This document shows positions 21,905 to 33,941 of a stretch of 60,000 nt of DNA, in pieces. Within the stretch, counting starts at the first letter, position 1. Each line of letters opens with the position of its first letter. The notes under the pieces were generated by a model. The model did not search any database and had not been told where the DNA came from. It saw only the letters and a program-made list of their open reading frames with translations. A program made the position numbers and the translations under genes. The stretch comes from Cryptomeria japonica (taxonomy: Eukaryota; Streptophyta; Pinopsida; Cupressales; Cupressaceae): assembly GCF_030272615.1 (NCBI RefSeq), contig NC_081407.1, positions 153,471,048 to 153,531,047 on the forward strand. Reading direction: 5' to 3'.

Positions 21905-24900
21905 TCAGTGAGTAGAAGATAGGGGTAGGACCCCTAACTTGCTTTTGAGATACTCAAAAGTGTCCTTTGGCAGTGGCTTTGTGAAGATGTCTGCTATTTG
22001 CTCCTTTGAACTGATGTATTCCAACACAACTTTCTTCTCTTGAACTTCTTCTCTAAGATAATGATACTTTATAGAGATATACTTTGTCTTAGAGTGCATT
22101 ACCAGATTCTTTGAAATGTTAATGGCACTCGTATTATCATAGAATATAGTTATTGGCTCGATAACTTTCTCATTTTTACCTTCCAACAGTTGCTTGATCC
22201 ATGCTATATTGGTACAATTCAATGTTGCAGCAACATATTCAGCTTCAGTTGTTGATTGTGAAATGCATCCTTGTTTCTTGCTAAGCCAACTCACTAGTCT
22301 TTCTCCTAAAAAGAAAGCTACACCACTTGTGCTTTTCCTGTCATCAATGTTTCCTGCCCAATCAGCATCAGTATAAACTTTTAAATCAAAATCATTCCTC
22401 TTTTCATATACTAAGCCATAATCTTCAGTGCCTCTCAGGTATCTGAAAATTCTCTTGATTGTTGTCATATGGGTTTCTTTGGGATCTTTAGAAAATCTTG
22501 CAACAATTCCTACTGCATGTGCTATATCCGGTCTACTGTGCACAACATATTGCAACTTTCCAATCATAGATCGGCAAAGTGTCTCATCAACAGATGTAGA
22601 TTTATCATTCTTTGATAGTTTACAGTTAGTAGTCATAGGAGTACTTAAAGGTTTAGAATCCTCCATTCCAAATTTCTTCAAGATTTCATTTATGTACTTG
22701 GATTGAGTAATGAAAATCTCATCTTCTATTTGCAGTATTTGTAAACCTATAAAATACTTTATCTCACCAATTAATGACATCTCAAATTCTTTGCAAATTT
22801 CATTTCCAAAGTTCTTGCATAAGGAATCATTACCACAAAAAATAATATCATCAACAAATATGGTTGAGATCAGTATTCCATTGTCCACATCATTCTTCAT
22901 GTACATATTGTTGTTTTCACTTGTTCTTATAAATCCAATCTTGATCAAATAAAAGTGCAGTCTTTCATACCATGCTCTAGGTGCTCGTTTCAAACCATAT
23001 AAAGCTTTGTTCAATTTACATACCTGATCTTTACTCCTGTCTTCAACAAATCCTTCACGTTGTTCAATATAAACTTCTTCTTCTAGTATACCATTCAAAA
23101 ATGCAGATTTAACATCCATTTGATATACCCTAAAATTTTTGAAAGCAACATATGCCAACAATGTTCTTACTCCCTCAAGTCTATCCACAGGTGCAAAAGT
23201 CTCACCATAATCTATTCCTTCTTCTTGAGCATAACCTTTGCAAACTAGTCTTTCTTTATTTCGAATGACCTCACCTATTTCATTTAGCTTGTTTCAAAAA
23301 ATCCACTTTGTACCAATTACATTTTTGTCCTTTGGTCTTGGGACTAGTGTCCATGTGTCATTCTTCTTGATCTGATCAATCTCTTCTGTCATAGCATTTA
23401 CCCAATCTTCACTGTTTAATGCCTCTTTTACTATTCTCGGTTCAAATTCAGATATTAGACATGTGTTATGTCTCAGTTTGTTCCTTGTCATCACTGGATC
23501 ATCCTTATCTCCTATAATCTGACTTGATGCATGATGTCTTCTAACATATTTGGCCAATACAAGCTCGGTAGGCTCTGTATGATCTTCTTCATCACTCAAT
23601 AACTGGACATTATCTTCATTTTCTTCAGCATCTTTCTCGGTAGGACTTCTTGGTTGAACATAAACAAATTCTTCATAATTTTCTGGATCTTTGGAGTTTC
23701 CTTCATCATTTCTTTCTACAAATTCATCAATTTTCACATTTGCACTTTCTACTATTTTGTTAGATGATTTGATCAGACATTTAAATGCTTTGCTTCTAGA
23801 AGAATAACCTAGAAATGTTCCTTCTTCACTCTTCTTATCAAACTTGCCATTTCTATCATCTTTGTGAACATAGCATCTACTTCCAAAGATTTTAAAATAA
23901 CTTACATTAGGTTTCTTATCATACCAGATTTCATATGGTGTCTTCAAAGTACCTTTCTTCAATTGTACTCAGTTCAAGGTGTAAACTATTGTGCTTATTG
24001 CTTCTCTCCAAAATGTTTGTGGCACTTTCTTTTCAATCATCAGTGTTCTAGCACAATCCACAATAGATCTGTGTCTTCTCTCAGCTATTCCATTCTGTTG
24101 TGGAGTTCTCAGTGCAGAGACTTGTCTTTTAATACCATGATCATTGCAGAATAAGTTGAATTCATCAGATGTGAACTCTCCTCCTCTATCTGATCTAAGA
24201 CATTTCAGTTGTCTTCCTGTTTCATTTTCAACTCTTGCCTTGTACCATTTAAACATTTAAAAAACTTCTGATTTTTCTTTTAAAAACATAACTGACACCA
24301 TCCTTGAGTAATCATCCACAAATAATATGAAATATTTATCACCATAATAACTTTGAACTTTCATAGGACAACAAAGATCAGTGTGTACTAGATCTAAAAT
24401 TCCTTTAGAAGTGTAGGACTTACTTGTAAAGCTTGATCTTGTCATCTTACCCATCTGGCATCCTCGACACACAGCATTCCCAGGTTTTTCCAAGCTCGGT
24501 AGACCTCTTACTCGGTGCTTCTTACTTATTTTGATCAGATTATCAAAATTTACATGACAAAACCTTGTATGCCATAACCAAGTATCTTCTATTTTTGCAT
24601 ATAGACATTTGTTCCTAGGTGAGTTAAGATGAAATGTATTACCTTTTGTTTGTGTCTCGATAGCAGCCAGCTTTCCATGTTTGTCATGAACTTTGACACA
24701 TCCCTTCTGGAATTCTATTCGGTATCCTGTATTGTTTAGTTGTGCTACACTCAACAAATTGTATTTCAAACCTTCAACCTAGTATACATCATCACATTTA
24801 GCATTGTCAAGAAGTGTTATAGATCCTTTACCTTTCACCGGACATGGTGCATCATTACCAAATCTTACATATCCTCCATCATAATCTTCTAATTTAACAA

Positions 24901-24985
24901 ACTTGTGTTTATCACCTGTCATGTGATGTGAGCATCCACTGTCTATGATCCAAGAATCATTATTATTTATGTGAGATATTAGGGC
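21905..24985 (-). pseudogene. Element B protease, integrase, RT, RNase H
   Basis: Copia Pol. Reading leftwards: protease DSGCSHHMTGD (about 24930); GAG-pre-integrase and HHCC (LWHTRFCHVNF, CRGCQMGK); the integrase core (HTDLC, RSDRGGEF, PQQNGIAERRHR); a linker; [17 protein letters not shown]; then an unbroken RT/RNase H stretch of 427 codons (23188-21905). That stretch has [46 protein letters not shown] and [12 protein letters not shown]. In-frame stops are TAA at 24257, a TGA near 23968 (expected Arg in LNRVQL) and a TGA near 23292 (expected Arg in WIFRNK). Both TGAs fit CGA to TGA. Pro-pol is in another frame from gag. This is the best preserved pol of the older elements. Confidence 0.88.
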
Positions 24986-26091
24986 TTTTCTTCATACCTT
25001 TCTTCATCTAATCCATCTTTAATAGCCACATAAACAACTTCCTCTGTATCAGTTTCATCAGATTTATCATCATTGGATTCCTCATCAACTACTAGGCATG
25101 TCTTTTTGTCTATCCTTTTGAAGTCTCGGTGTCCTTTGTATTGATTGTCTTTCTGCCTGTTATCTTGGTATTCTCTCTTTTCACTAGATTCTTTGTCAGG
25201 GCAATTAGAAGCCATATGTCCTATTTTATCACAATTGAAACATTTTAAAGGTAGCTTCCCTTTATACTTATCTTTTCCTCTCAGTAACCTCCTAGCTAAT
25301 AATGCTTCAAACTCTTCTTGCTTTTTTATTTCCTCATACAGTTTGTGCACTTCTTCCATGTTCTTATGAAATCTTTCACTTGCTCCACTATGATTCCCTT
25401 TAGAGTACTTACTCATTCTATCATTGTAATCATCAGATTCACTAATATGAAAAGAACTGAATGCAGATTCTACATTATTTACTGAAGACCCACTGTTATC
25501 AAAATTACTTAACTCAAATGCATGTAGCTTACCAATAGTAGCATCCAAAGAAACTAGCATATTTGGTACAGACCTTAGTTCATTGATTGCAGAGACTCGG
25601 ATTGCATAAGCACGTAGAAGGGTTCTCAACAACTTACTTGTTACATCCTTTTCTTCAATAGTTCCTCCTACTCCTTTGATTTGATTGACAGTCTCCTTTA
25701 ACCTTGTACTGTATTGGGTTATGTTCTCACCTTCATTCATTCTCATGGATTCAAGTTGTCCTCTTATACTATCTACTTTTTCTCTTTTAATATGTTCATC
25801 ACCGCCACACATAGATATGAGCTTGGTCCACATTGCTTTTGCATCATTACAGCCTTCTAGACTATTAAACTCTGAGTCGGTCAATGCTGATGTTATTTCA
25901 CTCATATCTTGAATATGTTCTTGCTTTGCCTTTATCTCTTCCAAGGTCATCAGGTTGGTGCTTGGTGGTATGTAATCATTCTCCAAATAATATGTTGCAT
26001 ATTCTCCAATTCCTGATTAATGCAGCTTCATCCTTTTCTGTCATGTGGAGAAACTTGACTTGTTCAGCTTTGGTGCATCCCTTTTATACAT
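24979..26091 (-). pseudogene. Element B gag
   Basis: Copia Gag, the particle protein that packages element RNA. I place the start at ATG 26091 (MYKRDAPKLNK), because the conserved W-to-M-x-L region of Gag lies between there and 25986. It has a TGA (expected Trp in FSTWQKRM) and a TAA about ten codons on. From 25986 it is open for 335 codons to 24979. The CCHC knuckle CFNCDKIGHMASNC (about 25210-25250) is complete. The end is acidic (DEESNDDKSDETDTEE). The pol frame overlaps the last codons one base out; the switch lies in GAAGAAAAGCCC at about 24985-24995. Confidence 0.85.
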
Positions 26092-26141
26092 CTTCAGATC
26101 TTTGCCTCAAGTACCTTTAAACTTTTCTTCCAGAGTCCATA

Positions 26142-26153
26142 GCTCTGATACCA
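26142..26153 (-). promoter_or_regulatory. Element B primer binding site
   Basis: On the minus strand this is TGGTATCAGAGC, complementary to the 3' end of plant initiator Met tRNA. It lies two bases from the 5' LTR, as usual in plant copia elements. Confidence 0.85.
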
Positions 26154-26155
26154 AT

Positions 26156-27090
26156 TGTAAAGTTCTGATGCCAATAGCTAGTAAGATGAGAAGGGGGGGA
26201 TGAATCATACAAACATAATCTTCCATAAAATCAACAAATTCAACCTTGGTAACTTATACTTCAGCAATATAACTAAAAACTACTAAACATGCTAACTCAT
26301 AAACACATAATCATCATAACAATTTGCTAACCGCTCAATCTCCTTGATCACATTTCCCATGATCAATCTTAGCCATCAGATCATCAATCTTGACTAGGTT
26401 CAATGTATCCTTCGATCTCAAAATGTTTTACCTCACCTTGGAACTTGCATTCCTTCCTAGGAACTTGTGCTAGGTTATTGCAGTTCAATCTGTATTGTAG
26501 ATCTTCCTTTTGGTTTTCCATTGCCGTAGATCCTTAACAAACTTCATACGTGGCATACCAATCTTTTAATCAACATCCTTCATTAAATAATGCTTTTATC
26601 CATCCAATGCGATCTGTTATAACTTGGTTGTTACTCGGTAAATACTTAACTTCACTCAGTAGACATTCTGCCTTCTTTAACCGATATCGATAACCTTAGG
26701 GTTTACCGACTAGGTTCTTAGGGTTTACTGACTAAGTTCTTTTCTCGGTGACATGGTATAGTATTAACCTTACAATCAACAAAATATGTAGGATATCAAA
26801 ATAATCTAAACAACATGATCTCATCATTTTCTAACTCGGTAATAGTTGCCCATTTGAATAACTTATTTCTCCCCTTATTCATCACATTCTTTCTGTGTCA
26901 CTTACCGACATCTTAATACTCATCAATACATACTTCTCAAGATATGGCAACATCATACTGAATCAGAAAATCAATTTCTTGTCATCAATGACAAAATAAT
27001 ATTATAAAGACAGTAATCATCCTTCTTCAATAATCTCCAACAACCTTCTCAATATCCTTATTGAAATGCCAACAATCTCCTTTCTATTGT
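26156..27090 (-). repeat. Element B 5' LTR, internally deleted
   Basis: Starts TGTAAAGTTCTGATGCC. Compared with the 3' LTR it lacks 537 bp (equivalent to 12294-12830), the join at 26320/26321 falling between AAC repeats. It also has a small duplication around TTAGGGTTTACCGACTA (about 26697-26735) and lacks the terminal GCCAACA. Confidence 0.85.
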
Positions 27091-29401
27091 AATCTCTTAT
27101 TAAAACATCTATATGTCTTGCTCTTAAATGAATAACCAAGAAATATTCCTTCATCACTTCTAGGTATAAATTTGCCAATATAATCATCTCTCCTAATATA
27201 ACATTTGCTTCCAAATATTCTGAAATATTTAAGAGTAGGAGTATTACCAAACCATAGTTCATGAGGGGTCTTACCGGTTTCACTTTGATGTGAACTCTAT
27301 TGAATGTATAAATAGATGTATTTGCTGCTTCTCTCCAATACACATGAGGTAGGTTTTCTTCTGATATCATGCTTCCAGTTGCATCCAAAATAGTGTTGTT
27401 CTTCCATTCCACAACTCCATTTTGCTGGGGTGTCCGAGGTGCTGATAAATGTCTTCTGATTCCATTCACTTCACAGAATGTATTAAATTCCTTAGATGTG
27501 AATTCACCTCCTTGATCTGATCTCAAACATTTGATTTTCTTACCGGTTTCATTCTCTACCATTACTTTGAATACTTTGAATTTCCCAAAAGCTTATGATT
27601 TCTCCCTAAGAAAAGTAACCCAACACATTCTAGAATAATCATCAATGATTAGCATAAAATATCTATCTCATTGTAAACTTCTAGTTCTTGCTGGACCACA
27701 TAAATCAGTATGAATTAAGTCAAGAACATTATTGGATTTTTCTAGAATACTCTTGAAAGTTGCTCTTACTTGCTTTCCAAATTGACATTCCTTACACACC
27801 GGATTGTGAGGTTTAACAATCTTAGGTAAATCCCTTGTTGCCTTAGTTGTACTGATTTTCACAATGCAATCAAAATTTGCATGACAAAGTCTCTTATGCC
27901 ATAACCAACTTTCATCAATATGTGCAATCAAGCATGTCTTCTCATTGTTATTCAAATGAAAGATATTACCTCTAGTCTGATTACCGGTCGCTATTTCCAA
28001 ACTAGTTCTATTCATGATTTTGCATTTACCATTCTTGAATTGTAACTGAAATCCTTTTTCAACTAATTGACCAACACTAAAAAGATTATGCTTCAAGCCT
28101 TCCACACAGTAAACATTATCAGTATTGTGCTTACCATAAAAAGATATAGTACCTTTTCCTCTTATCAAGAAAGCTTTGTCATCTCCAAATATTACTAGAC
28201 CTCCATTGTATTCCTGAAAGGTTAAGAATTTACTCTTATCACCGGTCATATGATGTGAACATTCGGAATCAATGATCCATTCATCCTTTTCTTCAATTTT
28301 AGCTGCCAAAGCCTGCTCTACTAGTTGAATAGTAGGTGTTGGTTGATCTTCTGTTATTACAAAAAAAGCCCATCCATTGTCTGTCGGTTCCTCATCAGAA
28401 TCATCAGTAACTCCTTCATCATCATAGTAACATGATTTGTCTCTATTCTTCTTAAATCTGTATCTTCGATATTCAGGGTTAGGCTTATATGTTCTTTTAG
28501 CTTCTTCTTTCAATCGTGCATGTCTATCAGGACACCTAGATGCCATATGACCAATTTTATTGCAGTTAAAATATTTAAATGATGCTTTACCTTCATACTT
28601 ACTTCCAACTAGACCTTTAGGCATTTTCCTTGAAAATAGTGCTTCAAGCTCTTCAAGTTCTTCATTCTCTCTTTTGATTTCTTCAAGTTCTCTAGCATAG
28701 AGTGCTTTCCAATCAGATTTTTCAGATGATGATGATGATGCTACAGATGATGAAGCTTTGAAAGCCAAATCTGTCTTAATTGTAGCAATAGGACCAAATT
28801 CTTCAAGTTCAAAAGCAGAAATTTTTCCAACCAAAGTATCTCTAGATACTGATGCATTAGGCATTGTTCTCAATTCATTAATAACAATTACTTTCATTTT
28901 GTATGACGGTGGTAATGCTCTTAAAACTTTATAAAAAATTTCATCTTCACTTAAGGATCCTCCACAACATTGTATACTCAAAATAATTTCATTAACTCTT
29001 TCCATAAAAGCAGAAATCCTTTCATCTTCTTCCATTTTCAGATTTTCATACCTAACCTGGAAGCATTCCAGTTTTGCAATTTTGACAATGGTATCACCTT
29101 CATTCAATGTCTCCAATTTATCCCAAATAGCTTTAGCAGTAGATCGGTCTAATAATCCCATGATTTGTTGATCTGATAATGCACTCAAAAGTGCTTCTCT
29201 TGCTTTGCAATCATTCTCCTGATCTTTAGCCAAGGTTAGTGGATTAGGTTGACTTTGTGTAGGACCAACATAGCCATTCTTTGTAACATCCCATATGTCT
29301 TTTCCAATGCAATTCAAATGTATCTCCATTCTGATCTTCCATATACCATAGTTAGTTCCATCAAGCTTTGGACTGTCCTTCCTGAAATAGTTTTTTGTCA
29401 T
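27091..29401 (-). pseudogene. Element A gag, protease and integrase 5' part
   Basis: One open stretch of 577 codons (29401-27668) starts at ATG 29401 (MTKNYFRKDSPKL). It carries Gag, a CCHC knuckle whose first Cys is Tyr (YFNCNKIGHMASRC), the protease with DSE instead of DSG (DSECSHHMTGD), and LWHKRLCHANF...CKECQFGK of integrase. A TGA follows at 27668, then TAA (expected Glu, KSEAFGKF). The next open part is 27562-27017 (CLRSDQGGEF, PQQNGVVEW). A frameshift near 27275 breaks the GETGKTP segment. 27091-27199 is duplicated at 12024-12132. Element B interrupts integrase after this point. Confidence 0.88.
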
Positions 29402-29444
29402 AGAATATTCTCAAGCTGTTAAACTTCTGCAAAAAGAGGACTTA

Positions 29445-29456
29445 GCTTTGATACCA
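29445..29456 (-). promoter_or_regulatory. Element A primer binding site
   Basis: Minus-strand TGGTATCAAAGC, an initiator-Met-type primer site, two bases from the 5' LTR. Confidence 0.85.
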
Positions 29457-29458
29457 AT

Positions 29459-31913
29459 TGTTAGGACCCAGAGGCAACTCAAAGGGGGGTGAATCAGTTG
29501 TTTATTAATTTCAACCCAAATATACTTTAACCAAACTTAGTGCATAATACTGGTAAACCAAACTTAATGTCGGTAGACAGTTTAGCAGTTAATAATGTTA
29601 GCATTTGGCATTATAACAGACAATGGAAGATTGTTGGCATTTCAATAAGGATATTGAGAAGGTTGTTGATGATTATGGATAAAACTGATTAAGGATGTTT
29701 ACTGTCTTAATATTATTATTTTGTCATTGATATCAAGAAATTGATTTTCTAATTCAGTATGATGTTGCCATATCTTGAGAAGTATGATTTGAAGAATATA
29801 AAGATGTCGATAAAAGACACAAAAAGAATATGATAAATAAGAGGATTAATAAGGTATTCAATGGGCAACTATTACCAAGTTAGACAATGATGAGATCATG
29901 ATGTTTAGATTGTTTTAACATCATACATATGTTGTAAATTGTAAGGTTAATACTATACTATGTTACCAAGCAAAGAACCTAGTCGGTAAACCCTAAGGTT
30001 ATCACTATTGGTTAATGAAGGCAGAATTTCTACCAAGTGAAGTTTAGTATTTACCGAGTTGTAACCGAGTTGTAACCGAGCTATAATAGAATACATTAAA
30101 TGGTTACATGTGTTATTTAATGAAGGAAGCTGATGAGCTGGAACTGATTAAATGATTGGTATGTTGTAAATAAAGTTTGTTAAGAATCTATGGCAATGGA
30201 AGATCAGCAGGAAGATCTACAGTTCAGATTGAACCGCAATACCCTAGCACAAGTTCCAAGAAATGTATGCAAGTTCCTAGGCGGGGTAAAACATTTTCAG
30301 ATCAAAGGATACATTGAACCTGGTCAAAGTTTGAAGATTTGATGGCTATGATTGATCATGGGAAATGTAATCAAGGAGATTAAGCGGTTAGATAATTGTT
30401 TATAAATAGGAAACTGTTGATAAACAATGCATGCGGGCAAATGTATGCACAAGGATGCTACATAGTGATTACCAAGCATAGAAGCTTGAAAACCTGTTTG
30501 AACAACAGAGTATAGAAGCTCAGCAGATGGACAAGATTAGTTATATGTCTAGATTGTATTGAACAAATAAGAATCTGCCTTAGCATTTTAGATGTGAAGT
30601 TGCAAATAGATTTGTATTAATGTTATTTTGTGAAAGTGACAGAAAATCTCTTAACCGAGTGGACTTAAGAGTCTTATTTGTAAAACCCTCTAGCAAGGTG
30701 ACATTCTGATTGAGTGTTTGAAATCCTTTAACAAGGTTGCTTCTAACGAGGTGAAGATCTTAACAGATCTGAGGGAAATCCCTTAATCGGGTCACATCTA
30801 GCAATGTGTTTGTAATCTTTAACAGGATTTGCTTTTAACCGAGCATACTCTAGAAGAGTATATATTCACCCCCCCCTCTCATCTTGTTGTCTATTGGATC
30901 TGTACTTATATTTGTATGTGGGAAAAGTGGGTTGTTTGCGTCTACAATATTAAGTATCAGAACTATCAAATAATAGTACCGGTAAAGTTTATTGCATGAA
31001 ACAAAAGACAAATAACATCCACAACACATAACACAGTTATTTGTATGTGGAAACCCTGTAAGGGGAAAAACCACAGTGGGAAACCTTACCCACAATCAGA
31101 TGATACTACTACAGATAGTATGTGTGTACAAATGGGGTCTGCACATGCAGAAAGGCCAATTGCCTAGAGCTCATTGCTCAATCACAAAATTGGAGTCACA
31201 CTTACTACAATTGGATGGTTAAATCCAATGATAATGTACTGCTCAAAATAGCATCTTCATATGCTGGATTCAGTACCGGTTAAGCTCTGATTGTCTTCCT
31301 CATACCTTCCTTGGATCTTCAAATGATGTTTGCATGTATAGCTCTGCTTATATTCGAATATACCTTATTACAATCCTTTTTCCACACTCCTCTACATAAT
31401 CTCATAAATGAGATCTTACATATATACCAAAACCTAAGACCAAATGTGTAGGTCAGCTCACTAAGAATATTACAATTAAATCAATTACAAATGAATCAAT
31501 ATGTGATGCATGATGTCGGCTCAATGCATTTACAATAATAACCAATCAATAAAACATCTCCATAATGTGTTGTGTTGATCTAGAATAGATAATGCTTGTC
31601 GATCTATAACCTAGACCTATGTGTTGGTAACAGCAAATATGCAAACTTTATTGTACCAATAATAAAATCACCAAAACCAAGTGTCCAAACAATATCTTTG
31701 ACATAACCAAGTAATCTCAGGATGATAACAGATCATTCTTAATGCCAATGAACAATATAACCTGTCGGTGAACCAGATACCGGTGACTGTGCATAAGTCA
31801 CTAAACATGTCGGTGAACATAACCAAAGATCTCCACAAGGATAAGGGTTCTCAAGTGTTGACAAATGTTGACATCAATGACAAAACCAATGCAACACATC
31901 CATAATACCAACA
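29459..31913 (-). repeat. Element A 5' LTR, interrupted by a solo LTR
   Basis: 29459-29595 plus 30974-31913 match the 3' LTR. It starts TGTTAGGACCC and ends ACCAACA, followed by the ATAGG duplication. Confidence 0.88.
29596..30968 (+). mobile_element. Solo LTR of the element B family, plus strand
   Basis: 1,373 bp, from TGTTAGCATTTGGC to AGAACTATCA, with AATAA at 29591-29595 and 30969-30973. In reverse complement it matches element B LTRs over most of its length (for example AGATTAAGCGGTTAG at about 30380). It preserves the sequence of the LINE's empty target site. Confidence 0.85.
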
Positions 31914-32821
31914 ATAGGAGAGTTATGAAGTTTTATAAGAAAGTGCAACAATGCAAACCATTTTATTGATCCAGGGATACAAATACAATATTCAAAATGA
32001 AATATGGAAGAACTAAGATAGAAAGAAAAAAATGTTAGATGGTTCAAACAACAGAAAGACAACTAAGAGGGGGGTGAATCAGTTGTCACAAATTATAGGA
32101 ACATTCAGCAATTAAAGCTTTAATACTGGAACCCAAAACATTAATACCCGAATAGAAGTTAAACCAATTAAACAAACAATAATCACAGAATAAATACCAT
32201 CCATATGACACCAAGATTTGTATGTTGAAAATCCAGTAAAGGGAAAAATCACGGTGGGAAGCCTACCCACAGTCAGATAATACTTCTCCAGTAAGTATGT
32301 GAATTACAATGAAGAGGAATGCACTTGCAGGAAGGCCAACAGCCTAGAGCACACTGCTCGTCACAAAAGGAGCCTCACTGACTACATATAAATCCAGACT
32401 ACAATATGGAGAAGTGTTGAACTGCAAAAAATAGCATCTCCTATGCTCGAGTACAATTCCAATTAAGCTCAATACAGGAGGAATAAATCCTCTTACACAA
32501 ACCCAATTCAATCTCCAATGATCAACCAACTCCTCTGCCTGAATGACATTACATTATTCGCACTTTACATTCCTTGACCAGGACCTCTTACTTTTAACCA
32601 TGATGATCTACAATGAGATCTTACATTTATTTATACAAACCCTCGACTATAAACAATCAGGTAGGCCACCAAACAATAAACCAATTACATAGTTATAAAC
32701 CATGTCAGCCTTAGACCAAACAAGTAATATCAACACATAAGACATCTCGAAAATACATCAATAGGTCCTATCCACATATACATTAATGTTGGTCCATAAC
32801 CTAGATCAACCGAGACCAAGT

Positions 32822-33885
32822 TGTTGGTATTTTGGTATGGTTTTGTCATTGATGTCAACACCTACTATCACTTATCAACTCTAGCACTTTGAAGAATTGG
32901 CAATGTTCACCAGCAAGCAAATGACTTATGCACAGTCACTGGTATCTAGTACACCGGCAGGATATAATGTTCACTGGCACTTGGAATGGCATGGAAAACA
33001 CCTGGTTATGTCGAAGACATCATTTGGACACTTTGTCTTGGAGATTTGTTCATTGGCATATTCGTATTTGCATATTTGTTGTTACCGGCAAATAGGTCTA
33101 GATCATTCACCGGTAGGCTTATCTATTCCAGATCAACATGGCATGCTATGGAGATGATTTATTATTGTTGTAAATGCATCAATCCGACATGTTGAATCGG
33201 TTATTGCATTGGATATTGTTTTATTTGTAAATTGATTTTATTGTAATATCCTTTAGAGCTGACCAACTAAAATTGGTCTTAGGTTATGATATAAATGTAA
33301 GATCTTATTTGTAAGATCAAATGTGGAATGCGAAGGAAGAAATAATTTAGTATATGCGAGAATAAGCAGAGCTTTACATGCAGACATAATTTGAAGGTTG
33401 AAGCAACGTTTTTGTAAAGACAATCAGAACTACACTGGTACTGAATTCAGCATAGTAAGATGCTATTTTGAGAAGTACATCCTTATTGGATTTAACCATC
33501 CAATTGTAGTCAGTGTGACTCCTATTTGTGTTTGAGTAGTGAGCTCTAGGTGCTTGGCCTTTCTACATGTGCAGACCCCATTTGTATACACATACTATCT
33601 GCAGTAGTATCATCTGATTGTGGATAAGGTTTCCCACCATGGTTTTTCCCCTTATAGGGTTTCCACGTACAAATATTGGTGTTATGTGTTGTGGATGTTA
33701 TTGTGTTTCTATTTCATGCATTAATCTTTACCGGTATTGTAATTAACTGATAAAATTGTCTATCGGCATACAAGTTTGGCTTACCAGTATTAAGCATTTA
33801 AGTTGGTTAATTTTTTTTGGTTTGAATTTATTTGACAACTGATTCACCACCCCCCCCCCCTCTCAGTTGTCCCTGGGACCTAACA
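32822..33885 (+). repeat. Element C 5' LTR
   Basis: 1,064 bp, TGTTGGTATTTTGG to GACCTAACA. Near the 3' end are TGATTCAC and a run of 11 C (33850-33860). Confidence 0.92.
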
Positions 33886-33887
33886 AT

Positions 33888-33899
33888 TAGTATCAGAGC
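33888..33899 (+). promoter_or_regulatory. Element C primer binding site, mutated
   Basis: TAGTATCAGAGC, two bases after the 5' LTR. It differs from the usual TGGTATCAGAGC by G to A at the second base. Confidence 0.8.
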
Positions 33900-33941
33900 C
33901 TAGTCCTCTTTTGCAGAAGTTTAATAGCTTGAGGAGATCCA

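Larger units (their letters stand above)
12133..27090 (-). mobile_element. Copia element B, minus strand, inside element A
   Basis: A second Ty1/copia element lying in A's integrase. The 3' LTR starts at 12133 (TGTAAAGTTCTGATGCC) and ends at 21435 after interruption by the LINE. The 5' LTR is 26156-27090. The interior holds gag (26091-24979) and pro-pol (24985-21905). The primer site lies beside the 5' LTR. Its outer right end lacks the terminal GCCAACA, and no 5-bp duplication is present; a 109-bp duplication of host sequence flanks it instead. Confidence 0.88.
8370..31913 (-). mobile_element. Copia element A (outermost nest), minus strand
   Basis: A Ty1/copia retrotransposon bounded by TG...CA LTRs and the 5-bp duplication ATAGG (8365-8369 and 31914-31918). 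The 3' LTR is 8370-9471 and the 5' LTR 29459-31913. The primer site lies beside the 5' LTR. gag, protease and the first part of integrase are at 27091-29401, and the rest of pol at 9862-12132. The element spans 23.5 kb because element B is inserted in integrase and a solo LTR lies in the 5' LTR. Its protein is close to that of element C, so they are one family. Confidence 0.9.

Noticed and set aside
21905-23188. Intact functional RT gene
   Set aside because: The 427-codon stretch is open, but it is the C-terminal part of a pol with upstream stops and a frame change, so it is not a free-standing gene.
29445-29456. tRNA gene near the LTR
   Set aside because: Only the 12-base primer-site match to initiator Met tRNA is present; no tRNA-length cloverleaf sequence surrounds it. 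The same holds at the other primer sites.
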